DNA of 64,000 bases from Branchiostoma floridae. Taxonomy: Eukaryota; Chordata; Leptocardii; Amphioxiformes; Branchiostomatidae. The DNA lies in assembly GCF_000003815.2 (NCBI RefSeq), contig NC_049981.1, positions 32,295,516 to 32,359,515 on the forward strand, given 5' to 3'. Within the stretch, counting starts at the first letter, position 1; every line of letters starts with the position of its first letter. The notes beneath the pieces are model-generated. The model worked only from the letters and a program-made list of their open reading frames with translations, did not search any database and was not told the origin of the DNA. Below are positions 11,011-22,293 of this stretch, in pieces. The position numbers and the translations under genes are program-made.

Positions 11011-12060
11011 GATTGCTGACTTGGGTCTGTATGTAGGTCAACAGCAAATAACTCCAGAAATCGTGGATGGAACTTTGTGATTTTTGGTAGGTGTGTAGCG
11101 GTTGTCGAAAGGAATGCCAAGTTTGAAAACGGTCTACCTGGCGTTTTCCTACGGTACTGCAGCGAGCTTGGTATGTTTTTTGCGGTTTGTTTTGGGCAGC
11201 ATAAGTCAAAATCTAGCTGGGCGATTTTCACGAAACTTGGTAGGTGTGTAGCGGTTTTGGAGAGGAAGGTCAAGTGCGAAAATGGTTTACCTGGCTCTTA
11301 CCTACGGTGCTGTAGCGGGATTTGTATGTAAGTGCGTTTGTCTGTATGCAAGATAACTCGAGAACCCTTGAATGGATCCTGATTATATTTGTTAGGTGGA
11401 TGGGGGTTAGGAAAACGAAGGTCAAGTTTGATAATGGGCACCCTAGTGGCTGCCAAAGGTACTGCAGCAAAACTTTTAATTTTGACACTTCGTGTTCTGG
11501 ACATGCTGTGGTCATGATTTTTGAGTGGTAGATAGCCCTTGGAACAGAGAGTAAGTGCTGTGAGTTTGGACCCCCTAGCGGCTTTTTGGGAACTGCAGGC
11601 ACCGATTTCCGTTCAAACTTTGGACGAGGATAACTCGAGAACGTGTGAACGGATCATCAGGATTTTCGGTATGTAGATAGAATGAGTGATGACTTATACA
11701 ATGTAATACTAATTATGCAAATCAGTAGCTAATTTGCATGATTAATGAGGAAAGTTCATAAATCCATGCCAACAGCATATAACTCAAGAAGCTGTGTATG
11801 GATTTTCATGATATTTAGTATTTAAGTAGCGGTTGCGGAAAGGAAGGTTGTGTTCGAAAATAGTTGACGTAACATTTTCCGTTAGGACGGTAGCGGGCCG
11901 AGTGTGTGCGTCCGTTTGTTTGTGGAATGCATAACTCGAGAAGCATTGAAAAAATCCTGATAATATTTTGTAGGTGGGTAGGGGTCAGGAAAACGAAGAT
12001 AAATTATGATAGTGGGCCCCCTAGCGGCTTCCTAAGGTACTGCAGCAAAACTTATTAACA
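11011..12060. repeat. degenerate tandem repeat (~150-300 bp units)
   Basis: Repeated phrases recur: GGTAGGTGTGTAGCGGTT (about 11085, 11240), ATAACTCGAGAAC-type (about 11350, 11632, 11930) and TAGCGGCTTCC/TAGTGGCTGCC followed by GGTACTGCAGC (about 11455, 12035). Units are diverged and of variable length. I see no gene. Confidence 0.6.
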
Positions 12061-12658
12061 GATATAAACTGTGCTCTATATTTTGATCTATATATCTCAT
12101 TTTGACCTATATCTATGGACACAGCTGTTATACAGATGTTTTGCTGGAGCTGGACGCCCTTACACTGGGGACAAAGTCTTTGACTAGCATGAAATTCTGA
12201 TTGACCAGGGATGCTACCAGGTCATCTGTCAGGTCACAGTCTGGTTTTTGGTAATATTTGTGTGTTTCAACTTTGTGAAGAACACAGTTCATGCAGTCAT
12301 TTGCTATTTAGTAATACATGAATAAGACCTTAAAGTCTTAAATAAAGACATGATTATTTGGCGAAGAGATGGGTTCGTTGAACTCTAGTGTATTAATAGT
12401 TTTGCATATCTCTTACAAATGATTCAATGTAACTTGTATCAATTTGAATTCGTAAAGCAGAAAGAAGGTATAAATACATGTAAAAAGAAGTCTGGAATAC
12501 CTGCTGTGTATATGTCATCACATCACGTGTTACACTATCTTATAAGCCTTAACTGCCATTTTACAACAGCCAATAACAGAAGAGTATGAGTAGTTTGAGT
12601 GTTGACTAAGCGTTGCCAAGTGTACAGATAACAGATGTTAGGTTGTTATAAGAAACAT
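12061..12658. other. unassigned spacer
   Basis: AT-rich sequence with nothing recognisable, ending at the direct repeat that flanks the foldback element. Confidence 0.4.
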
Positions 12659-12666
12659 GTAACATT

Positions 12667-14218
12667 GGGTCTACCGAAAGTGCGAAAAGGAACGAAAAGG
12701 AACGAAAAGGAACGAAAAGGAACGAAAAGGAACGAAAAGGAACGAAAAGGAACGAAAAGGAACGAAAAGGAACGAAAAGGAACGAAAAGGAACGAAAAGG
12801 AACGAAAAGGAAAGTACCGAAAGTGCGAAAAGGAACGAAAAGGAACGAAAAGGAACGAAAAGAAACAAACGGTCCTTTTCGTTCCTTTTCGCACTTTCGC
12901 TACCGAAAGTGCGAAAAGGAACGAAAAGGAACGAAAAGGAACGAAGTATGAAGCAAACTAAAATAAAATCAATGAGAATATAAGGGGCCGGTACTGCGGG
13001 CGTTAGAAGCCTATGAAACGTGTTTTATTTTACTCAGAATTTGGCAATATCAAATTTTTACGACGCTGTTTTAGGCTGTTGTGTTTGTGTGGCTAAATTA
13101 TTCTCTGAAGATCAGCGAAATACAAGGAAACAGAACTGAGATAAGAAAGTAAGGATTAAAATTCAGTTACTGGTGGGTGATGGATAAATATCGATTTATA
13201 TACATTTTCAGAATGAGGCAAGATTGTAGCGTTGTTGTTGTATTTGGGTGGCTTCTACTCTCCCAAGATGGGAGCGCCGCATGCAAATGACCTGCGATTG
13301 TTTACGTCTAATAGAAATCCGGTCTGGAATGATATGCTAAATAATAAACTGCTGCCCCACGAGCATGACAGCTCCCTTCAACAAGGCCCACAACATGGTT
13401 TTCTGGAAACTGGAGACATATCTTCTTGCTCGTTCACGACAAAAGAAAAGCTGTGAAAGGATAGACATGTATACATTGTACCAAGGAGTTTTCATCACGT
13501 TGTACCATGAGTATTATAATCATTTTGGCGGGAGGAAAGGCCAACGTGAGGAATTTGTGCAAAGGATGATAGGAAACTAAGGAGAGATCTGGCGGGCGAC
13601 TCACGTCTCCCGTGCGGGTTCGGCAGAAAAAGTCTTTGGAACCAGGCCTCGAATTGAAATCAACGCGGTGTCCCGATTGCCTTGGGCCACTTATAATTTA
13701 GGCCGGGAACACTAGAAAACGACTTTGTGACATTTTTGGGACCGTAGAAAAATAATCTACACCAGAATGTCAGCCCGTCAAACGTTTTTCAGACGCAATA
13801 CTCAACCACAAGCCACACAATGCAAAAATAAAGACCGTTTCAAATGCATTTGCCGATCACAGTACCGTTACCTTATATTCCCATCGATTTTATTTCACTT
13901 TGCTTCATACTTCGTTCCTTTTCGTTCCTTTTCGCACTTTCGGTACTTTCCTTTTCGTTCCTTTTCGTTCCTATCCAATCTTTTCGTTCCTTTTCGTTCC
14001 TTTTCGCACTTTCGGTACTTTCCTTTTCGTTCCTTTTCGTTCCTTTTCGCACTTTCGGTACTTTCCTTTTCGTTCCTTTTCGTTCCTTTTCGTTCCTTTT
14101 CGCTCCTTTTCGTTCCTTTTCGTTCCTTTTCGCTTCTTTTCGTTCCTTTTCGTTCCTTTTCGTTCCTTTTCGTTCCTTTTCGCTCCTTTTCGTTCCTTTT
14201 CGCACTTTCGGTACACCG
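12667..14218. mobile_element. Foldback-type DNA element with decamer-repeat arms and 8-bp target duplication
   Basis: The left arm (12667-12944) is copies of AACGAAAAGG between ACCGAAAGTGCG boundary blocks. The right arm (about 13908-14218) is the inverse, copies of CGTTCCTTTT bounded by CGCACTTTCGGT. The outer ends are GGGTCTACCGAAAGTGCG and, inverted, CGGTGTACCGAAAGTGCG. The 8-bp sequence GTAACATT stands directly outside both ends (12659-12666 and 14219-14226), a good target-site duplication. Eight bases and this end layout are compatible with hAT-type transposition. The middle kilobase has no recognisable transposase, so the element is non-autonomous. The left arm also contains an inverted stub (about 12868-12900). 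Confidence 0.8.
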
Positions 14219-14226
14219 GTAACATT

Positions 14227-15080
14227 TCCTGACTGTAAATAAGAGAAACTCTACCGAGGTTTGGTAAAGCACCAGGCCCTCTGCACAGTGTTGCTTTCCC
14301 CGCGAACCGTCCTCATTACCACAAACCTGTTGATGCGGATGTGCTGGAAATCTATTTCTAAACAAAATTTGCTTTTGACTAGCTTTGAAACGTCTTTTCT
14401 TTATCAATGAGGGTTTTAGGCATTCAATATCGACATCGTTTGAAAGGATTTCCTAGAAGGGTTTGAATCGCTCGTCTGGCTCTAATTAAAGTTGAGACAA
14501 CTACTAAAGGACAATACAGAATTCGTATTAACCAATCAGAGTGAAGCTTTCCTTAAACAACTTGATATTTAACAAATGACAGTCAACACCGCTGAGCTAC
14601 AGCCAATCAGAATGCAGATTTCCTGGTATTTCTCCATCCCTACCATTTTTCTGCACAGTGATACACTTTAAGGTTGTGCCAAGGCTTTACATCAATGATG
14701 AGATGGTACAGACGGAGGGACAAAAAGAGTGGTGAAACAGACTTAATTTTAAGTCTCTAGCATGCCCTCCATATGTTCTAATGGAAGTATGTTTGGGTTG
14801 GAAATGTGGCAAAGTGGTCAATGTCGGCCTTTTCTAAGAATAACATGTTTTGAAAGGGAAAATGCACGTTAACGCGTTACTGTCTCCACATAATTATGTA
14901 ATGATGTTTCATTTCTGCATTAGAAAACAAGTATGTTGCAAGTAGATAGCGGAACAGAATGATATCATTGCGTACATTTCTAAAAGTTTAACTCTGTATT
15001 TTGTTGTGTCGTTTTGTATTTGTTATTTTGTGTTTGTTTTCATTATGGGCCCGATTCAATGTTGATAGACCGGAGTGTTA
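14227..15080. other. unassigned spacer with two isolated CCAAT boxes
   Basis: CCAAT pentamers occur at about 14531 (AACCAATCAGAG) and about 14602 (AGCCAATCAGAA). They may be distal parts of the promoter at 15080. Otherwise nothing is recognisable. Confidence 0.35.
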
Positions 15081-15087
15081 TAATTTC

Positions 15088-15205
15088 ATTGGCTGACTTC
15101 AGTGCTTTCATTTCATTGGCCAAAGATGATCCTGTCATTTCATTGGCTGACTGAAATACTGTCGCTCATTGGTTAACGTCATCATTGCCGTGACGCTGTT
15201 TGGGC
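15088..15205 (+). promoter_or_regulatory. Promoter-like array of four phased inverted CCAAT boxes
   Basis: ATTGG (inverted CCAAT) occurs at 15088, 15115, 15142 and 15168, spaced 27, 27 and 26 bp. Three copies share the wider context TTTCATTGGC. TGACG motifs and a GGGCGG GC box follow by 15205. Clustered CCAAT boxes bound by NF-Y, with about 25-33 bp spacing, are typical of cell-cycle and housekeeping promoters. The array lies about 125 bp upstream of the first ATG of the small gene that follows. Confidence 0.6.
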
Positions 15206-15294
15206 GGTTCCATTTGATGAAATTCAGAGGACGCCTTGATCGATCTGAAAAAGAAATCTCGCGTCAAGAAATTTTGAAAAAGAAATCTGATTTA

Positions 15295-18200
15295 ATGAAG
15301 GAAAGCAGGTAAAGGAAGGAATATTCATTGATTTCTTTAAAGAAAGAAGATTCTCCTGAAATTTCTGACAGAAGCTGTCCATGTAAGGTCGTTGCAGATA
15401 CAACTACACCACTGTTAATGTTTGTTTTTTGTAAATGGACTATCTACGAAGCAACATGGGGAGATCAGCTTGAAAATGAAAGGCTACCATGTTTAGGTAA
15501 ACATCTTTGATGAATAGTTATTTCCTGCTGAAATGTCAACATTTCACACTGACTTCCAGAAAACTTACAGACTAGGAGAAAGTTGAAATCACAAGAAAAG
15601 TAGGGAGTTTAGTCATAACTGTACAGTCCGGCCACATTACATGGTTTCACGGTTGCCAATATGTATGCAATGTTTTTGTAAAACTTACAGTAAATTATGA
15701 CAGGCATTAGTTACCTTTATCTAACATGTTAGGAAATATTAAGTATGAAAAGGTTTATTTTAATTCAAGACGATCACACGACCGATTGCAGTGTAAGTAC
15801 CCATGTACATGTGTTCACTGGGTATTACTTGCCAAAACATTCATGTTACATCATATACGTCACAAGTATGATTTTGCTTTCGTTACCTGGGTGCAATCGT
15901 CGCTTCAAACTGTGGAAATGTCATCATTTACTAGTCAAACCTGACGGGAAACACTGAGAGACTGGCTCCTCTGAGAGGATGTTCAAAGAGTTCTGTGTTA
16001 CTGGGTATAAATGTATCTATATAAGTATATATAGCCACTGAGCTGCTTTGGTATAGAATCTCTTAGGTTCAGTTTGTGAGATTTTTAACTGTTTCCACGC
16101 TGAACATATCTGAAGTGTGTTGCCGCTTGTAGAGGTAGACTATATTCTGTAAAGTCATCACGTTTGGAAGAAATGTGATCACCCACCCCACCCCCATGGA
16201 AGCAGGGATGGAATCGCCCTGGCACATGTACCAAAACTTTGGAAATAAACTTCCGTTAACAACGCCACTGCAGCAGTGTTTTGGTTGGATGTGTCTGTAC
16301 GTGTGTATGTAGAATATGTGTGCGTTCATGGCAAATCGAAAGGGTTCAGAAAAATGCTCACCAAAAATGTGTCTATTTTGTATATATGGCCACAGCAAGT
16401 AAATTGTATGGATGACATCCTCTGCAAACTGCAAAAATAGTGCGATAGGGCGAAAAAACAAGATTGCTTCATCTTCAAATATAGGCACCATGTAAAAAGA
16501 TTCAAGGAACAAAACATGGCATCAGAGCCAACAAGGCATTCATTCCTGCATTTAAAGGGGCATTCCACTCCAGAAGCGGGTATCATAATTCATCAGAGAA
16601 TAAATTGTTATGCTTGAATCAAGTTTGTTTTGTCAAATGTACCATGAGTTGAAGCCTGAACGCAGGGCGTGCATTATAGCGATCGACTTCTTGAATTCCC
16701 CGCTGGTCCCTTACCAACAGTCCCAGAATTCAATGCGCATGGTGTGTTACGGACGGGCTGTATCGACGAAGCCGCCAAGGACTCTTCCAGTTGAACAGGT
16801 TGGTACTGGCATAAATTTCGATGTTAGATGCTCAGGATTGCTTTTTTGGCTAGACTAAATATGTGTGCACAACCTCTATCAGAACTGGTAGGCAAACGCG
16901 TTCCAATCATTATTTGCGGGCCTTTCTGTAGCGATCTGCCAATATGTAGATAGTCATTTTTAGATAGCAGAATGGTCCGTAAAAAGTTGCCAAATTTCTG
17001 TATTCCGAGGTACGCTGAGCATCAGACTTTTTGTGTACCTTCCTAAATGTCCGATAGTAATTTTACCGTTTTCGGTTTGCTCTCACTCATTCAGCGTACC
17101 GAGAAATTGGGCCCGAAACTGACCATGAAAGTAGCGTGTTTACTGTTAGCGGCGCCATTTTTAGCCTCCACCAGGCCTTGCTACGGGGGTGCGTGGATCG
17201 TACAATTCGGGGAAAAAATTGGGAATTGGCCAAGGGAGTCAATCCACGATTAGATTCACATTTCCCCTCCGCAGCCGACCAACCTCTCTGGTAGCAAACC
17301 CCTGCCTTAGGCAAATTATTCTCCTTTATATCAAACGAGCGTAGTCAGTCTGGTATTGAGGCTATCCATTTTTGTATTTTGACATACGTCACATGCACGT
17401 GTATGGCGACAAGCGACTACTTTCAGCTCTCACTACAGTGCTAAAATCTCTGCATCCCGGAAAGCTAAGGTCTTCAAACGTTTTGTGTACATTCCTAACT
17501 GTTTGATAGTAACTCGACTGCTTTCGTTAAATTTGTAGTTATACCGTTTACGAGAAATCGGGCCTGAAATTGACCTTGCATTCAGAGTGTTTTCGGCTAG
17601 CGGCGCCATTTTTTGTTGACATGTGATGACCTAGTTTACTACAGTGATAATATCTCTGCATCCTGAAAAGCTAAGGTCCTCAAACGTTTTGTGTACATTC
17701 CTAATTGTTTGATAGTAACTCGACTGCTTTCGTTAAATTTGTAGTTATACCGTTTACGAGAAATCGGGCCTGAAATTGGCCTTGCATTCAGAAGTGTTCG
17801 CGGCTACGCCATTTTTGTTGACATACGATTACCAAACTTTTACATTGTATTCAAGTGCTAACATCTCTGTATCCCAAAAAACTACGGTCTTCAAACTTTT
17901 TGTGTACATTCCTAAATGTCTGGTAGTCACTCGACTGCCTGTAGTCGTACAATTTACAAGAAATTGTTCCCAAGGTTGGCTAAGATAGCAGACACCACCG
18001 GAAGTGCAGAATTTGCAGAAATCCATAGCATGCAAAAATGTCATAGAGTTCCATGTCTTTAGAATTATGCATGAACTGGTGCATAACTGCCACTTCTGTT
18101 TTTGTTTGATAGAAAAGAGAAGGACGTGGTCGAGGAAAAGCCCAAGTCAAAAGGTAATTAATTTTTAATTTCATTACTAGTGTGTGTCTTCATGTGCCTA

Positions 18201-19220
18201 CTTACATGTATGTATATTTATTTCTTAAAATGACAACAATGGATTTGTCAAGGGACATGATATGTTTGGTAAGATTACTTGTTCTGGTAAAAAAGATTGA
18301 CAGAAGTGTATGATTTGGGCTAATGGACTAGGCACTGGTATACCTCAAAGTCAAACCAAATATTTATTGCACTAACAAATTTTGTAGTGCATGCAAAATC
18401 TAATCATTTATATATAGCATGACAAGCTTATAATTGCTTCTTTCCTGGGAGTGACTCTGAAATTAATATAAGAAATGTCCCCTGTTTTGGCATGTAAAAG
18501 AATATGTGGCTACTATATTGTATAGTAGCTAGTGTAAATCAATATTTAAAACCTTTCAAATATCCTATTTAAGAATTATAGCCAGTACAGTACTAATATA
18601 TATTGGGTGCAGAAATGTGCACAATTCTCCCTGTTATAAGTGATATATTCTTTTGTAGGCAGTCCAGAAGCCATTCTTGCTTGCTTACACGCTTGTTGGA
18701 TGTTATATTTAGAAAAGCCATCTTGGAGTTGGGTGATGTTGTAATACTAAGATCATACTAATAGTTTATGTATGGTCGATTTCAGCAAAAGGTTGACATG
18801 GAAGAGTCAGTTTTTGCATGGAAAGGGAGATGGAGTTTGTAAATTTCAGCCTCTCTTGTTATTCATGATTGTCATTTTTAACATAAATGCAAATGTGGCC
18901 TAGTATTATTTTGTCATCAATGAATATCTTAATCACAAGAACATTGTTGACTTCAGAATATATTCTTTGCAGTTGACCTAAGGCAGCGGTTGGACTACAG
19001 TAAGAGGCAAGGAGACTATGTGGTCAAAAACATCTATGAGAAGAATCAGGACTACACTTTCAAAAAGAAAGGTGTTGGAGGCTGTCATACACAGGCGTCG
19101 GGAGTTTTGTGGTGGCTAGGTGCTCTTGAACATGTTGGCAGTAGCCCATATACTTCAGGTCAAATCCAGGTAGATCCTGATATGCTGATGTCATATGGCA
19201 GGCTATATTTATTATGTTAA
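15295..19220 (+). CDS. Unrecognised small three-exon gene, ~100 residues
   Basis: Predicted exons are 15295-15308 (ATG with an in-frame TGA 21 bp upstream, donor GTAAAG), 18113-18153 (acceptor TTTGATAG, donor GTAATT) and 18973 to the TAA at 19220 (acceptor TTTGCAG). Phases join without error to give 100 residues: a charged start MKESRKEKDVVEEKPKSK, then DLRQRLDYSKRQGDYVVKNI, a GVGGCHTQASG patch and GVLWWLGALEHVG. The last exon could instead splice out at 19169 (CAG/GTAGAT) to further exons. I do not recognise the protein. The lysine/glutamate-rich start suggests a soluble, possibly nuclear protein. It is supported by phase agreement and the upstream CCAAT array, not by homology. Confidence 0.4.
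15640..16600. repeat. Spacer block duplicated at 34620-35775
   Basis: The block starts ATGGTTTCACGGTTGCCAAT in both places and runs through CATGTTAGGAAATATTAAGT and the CTGACGGGAAACACTGAGAG region to the GTGTTGCCGCTTGTAGAGGT region. It is non-coding. Minus-strand open frames seen in both copies diverge by frameshift, so they are not treated as genes. Confidence 0.7.
16980..17985. repeat. ~200-bp degenerate tandem repeat, about four units
   Basis: Repeated signposts are TTTTGTGTACATTCCTAA (about 17030, 17484, 17688, 17898), GTTTACGAGAAATCGGGCCT (about 17546, 17750) and GCTAGCGGCGCCATTTTT-like ends. The repeats lie inside the first-to-second intron of the proposed small gene. No coding signature. 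Confidence 0.7.
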
Positions 19221-19983
19221 TAAGGACAAGTTGTATATCCAGTGGATCATTTTATTCATAAATATCCTGCCTACATATGTCAGAAACAAATGCTGTTTTA
19301 CAACAATATATGTGTGCCCACCAAAGTTATCTCTGCCTGTTTTTCAAAATTACACAGAAATGTAATTGTCTATTCAATTTGATAGGATACTTAATATGTT
19401 CAAGGTTTCTATTTGACCTGTTGTATAACTATAAGGCATGAAGAGGTAGATAAATTTATACAGGTGAGGTAGATATATGTCTGCATTTGGTTGAATGCAC
19501 TTGTTATAGTGCACATAATGTGGAAACTGTGTAACACTGGGTACCTCTCAAGCGTCATTTCTACAAGTACACAATCATTAGGCCACAACACAATATATTT
19601 GCTCATTTTGGTACTTTATCGTCATGTTGACCTACCTGCAGATGAAAAAAAAATCTTGTTTTTTTTCTGAAATGAGGCGAAAATTAATGCGGGCGCTGAT
19701 GTCATCCATAAAATTTACTTGCTATGACCTAAATGCAGAACTGTTAATAAAAAGAAAAGATGCACCGATGATAGATTATGACCTTAAATGACTTTTCAGA
19801 TGCATTTCGTGCTTCTTATTTCGCATTTTTTAATGCTTCTTTCAAAACAATTCTTGCTACTAAGAATGCCCAAGCTTCAATTGTTCTACTGCCGCCACAT
19901 TTTCAACGGGACATCTCCAGTATCATTCACAGTTTGTTGCTCCATCCTAGTATGACAGCATATGATTATATATAGTAGACAGC

Positions 19984-20205
19984 TCGGTGGGGTCGGGTGG
20001 GTGGCTTAACTTTAGGGTGTTTATCCCAGGTTCTTGGTTCAAATACTGCCATGCAACCGATCTTGTGCTCCTGGGAAAGACACTTTTAAGTTAAAACACA
20101 ACTTTCCTCACTCCACCTAGTGTAAAAAAAACTGGGTACCTAACTCGGTTAGGTAGGTATAAGAACTTCGCTTCTCAATACCGTGCCCTCATCATCATCA
20201 TCATG
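19984..20205 (+). mobile_element. tRNA-derived SINE-like repeat
   Basis: The segment starts CTCGGTGGGGTCGGGTGGG and contains GGTTCAAATAC (RNA polymerase III B-box-like, GGTTCAAATCC in the copy at 36753). It continues GTGCTCCTGGGAAAGACAC and ends in an ATC-repeat tail (about 20188-20205). It sits in the duplicated spacer, so the insertion predates the duplication. Confidence 0.55.
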
Positions 20206-20419
20206 GCTCTTTCCTCGTGATCGAGGATTCGTGGGAAGGTCTGCAGGCCCTCATGTGGCTGAGCAGTCCTATCCTTGACCTGCACACTCTGCTGCACTGC
20301 TAGAATCTAGACACGTGGATAACACCCTAGACACGTTGATAACACCCCACTCAGTGAACACTGAAATGCGGTAAAGTTGATGACGATGACCCTACCATGG
20401 GACTACACCTTTACCTTTA

Positions 20420-20666
20420 AGGCCCCCTCTCACTTGACGTGCGGCACGCTTGCGGCATTGCTGCGTTCGTTCACTGCGTCACTGTTTTGTTATTTTCTTC
20501 GATTTTTTATGATTCAGATATTGCGCAATACGTAAAAGTATAACATAAAAGACGAACAAATATACAACAAGTAAGAAAAATTCGTTCTTTATCTCTGAAA
20601 TTCGTGGAGCATCCCCGAACGCACGCAATTCCGCAAGCGTGCCGCACGTCAAGTGAGAGGGGGCCT
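20420..20666. mobile_element. PIF/Harbinger-like MITE with TTA target duplication
   Basis: The 247-bp element begins AGGCCCCCTCTCACTTGACG and ends with its inverse. Near-perfect inverted arms of about 45 bp run through GTGCGGCACGCTTGCGG. It is flanked on both sides by TTA (20417-20419 and 20667-20669). The homologous site in the gene 3 spacer (37016-37018) has a single TTA and no element. Three-base TWA duplications are the hallmark of PIF/Harbinger transposition. Confidence 0.85.
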
Positions 20667-20851
20667 TTAGTAGAAGACCAGTAGACTTGAGGATAGCAAT
20701 TAAGGCTTATCAACATGGCTCCGGAGAATGACTGTTTTAAACTGACGTGTTTTTGCACCAGGTAAGTGAACAGGGGAAGGGCTAGCAACCCCTCCTTGTA
20801 CAAATATACCGTTATACTGAAACAGCGAGGAAACGTGCGACCTATGTGCCA

Positions 20852-20957
20852 GTAGGCACCACAACAATATCAACCAAGCGAGCCAACGCCCGTCATTCAG
20901 GCAGGTAGGCACCACAACAATATCAACCAAGCGAGCCAACGCCCGTCATTCAGGCAG
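20852..20957. repeat. 53-bp tandem duplication
   Basis: Two adjacent copies begin GTAGGCACCACAACAATATC. The homologous place in the second spacer (about 37207) has one copy, so this is a local event in the gene 2 spacer. Confidence 0.8.
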
Positions 20958-22272
20958 GTTGACCCTAAGGTCACCACCAGGTATGTCGTCACGGAACAAA
21001 GGTGGGACCGCTGACGGCGCGACTGGTGTTTGCTTACCGTTGGCATGATGCAGTTGGCGCAGAGAAGGACGAACTAAGTTCGCCTCATAGAGGGGTGTTT
21101 TTCTGTGTAGCAGTCGGAACAGAAACAACGCTTGGTTACGGGTGACGTTAAATAGTTGTGAATACATTAGCTTACATTGCAGTGTTTACATTAATCTATT
21201 TTATCTGTGTACTATAAGTGTGCTCTTTGAAACATCGTTACAAACATGCAGCCCTTTCAGTTTAATGAGACCGTCCCCACCTTACTTCCTTGTCAACGGT
21301 TTCACCACGCATCAAACCACTGGCAGAAGGACTTTATATGATTCTATGAACTATTATGGAGAAATAGGACACTAAGAGAAAAGGTATGGCAGAGTGGTAG
21401 ATTTCAAGACTTCTGGTCCATCTTAGTATAAAAGTCTACTTGTATACTATACGTGACAAATAATGCGGAAGTGAGCACAATATATTCTTCTCAGTCCTGG
21501 GGCGAACGTTCAACGGGGGAATCTTTCTAGATCTATCTGGGGGTTTGATGACGTCTATATCGACATAACAACATGTTCTCTAGCCTTGCTAGTCATATTG
21601 AGTTCTGCTTCTAAAGGCGTCTCTACACCACATTCATAGCCAAGCTAAGTAACGCATCTGTTAAGTAGTAAGCTGACTTCTGAAGGTTTTTGAAATATCT
21701 TCTCCGCAGCTGTACTTAAAATGATTGAAGTTATTGCTACAGTCTGGTCTGTTGTTAATATAGATCATACGAGTACAAATATTGTTAAGAAGTAAAGTCA
21801 ACAATAATCACCAATGAATAGAAACATGGGAACATTCCTTATGACGAACCGCAATCGTTAGCACCCCCCCCCCCCCAACAGCCCCCCCCCCCGCCCTACA
21901 TAACACTACTTTTTGGGGTTTAGGAAATGACATCCTTAACGGTCCTGTTTACCTGTCCCACCAGTATACCCGGCTTTAGCCGGCTTTAGTTTAGCCAGCA
22001 GAGTAGTTTTATTCCAACATGAAAACTCCTCTGCCGGCTAAAGTCCTTCCCCAGCTTATGTTACTGTCTTAACCCACCGCAAGATCTGCTTGGAGATTAC
22101 GACTTTCTTAGCACGCATTACGTGAACTACACCATGACTCCATTCTAACGGTAGATATCACCTACATAACGTACCGATTGCCTCCCCTGTATAACACACC
22201 AGTCTGGGATGTCTTCTGTCCAGCCTAACTTACAGGGACTCTGACCATCCTGATCGGACGTCACAACTTATC

Positions 22273-22280
22273 TGACGTCA
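22273..22280. promoter_or_regulatory. CRE/ATF palindrome upstream of gene 2 ATG
   Basis: TGACGTCA lies 13 bp before the ATG, with a second GACGTCA just upstream (about 22257). Both are conserved in front of gene 3. The site fits bZIP factors of the CREB/ATF class; function is inferred. Confidence 0.45.
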
Positions 22281-22293
22281 TTTGTTAATCACC

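Larger units (their letters stand above)
19740..22290. repeat. 5' spacer of gene 2, duplicated at 35785-38525
   Basis: The block runs from AAAAAGAAAAGATGCACCGA to the start codon and matches the 5' flank of gene 3 over most of its length. The 20420-20666 element is present only here; about 35905-36630 is present only in the other copy. A poly-C tract lies at about 21862-21892. Confidence 0.8.

Noticed and set aside
12635-14242. Long open frames of the type FVPFRSFS or RKGTKRNEKE on both strands
   Set aside because: They are translations of the ten-base repeat arms of the foldback element; all frames stay open because the unit lacks stops. There is no start context or splice support.
16069-16512. 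Minus-strand frame of 147 codons, partly conserved at 35411-35746
   Set aside because: The two copies lie in a duplicated spacer and differ by frameshift and indels not in multiples of three; there is no start or splice evidence.
19984-20110. tRNA gene suggested by the B-box-like GGTTCAAAT
   Set aside because: No cloverleaf can be closed and the A-box is poor; the copy at 36753 shows it is a dispersed SINE-like repeat.
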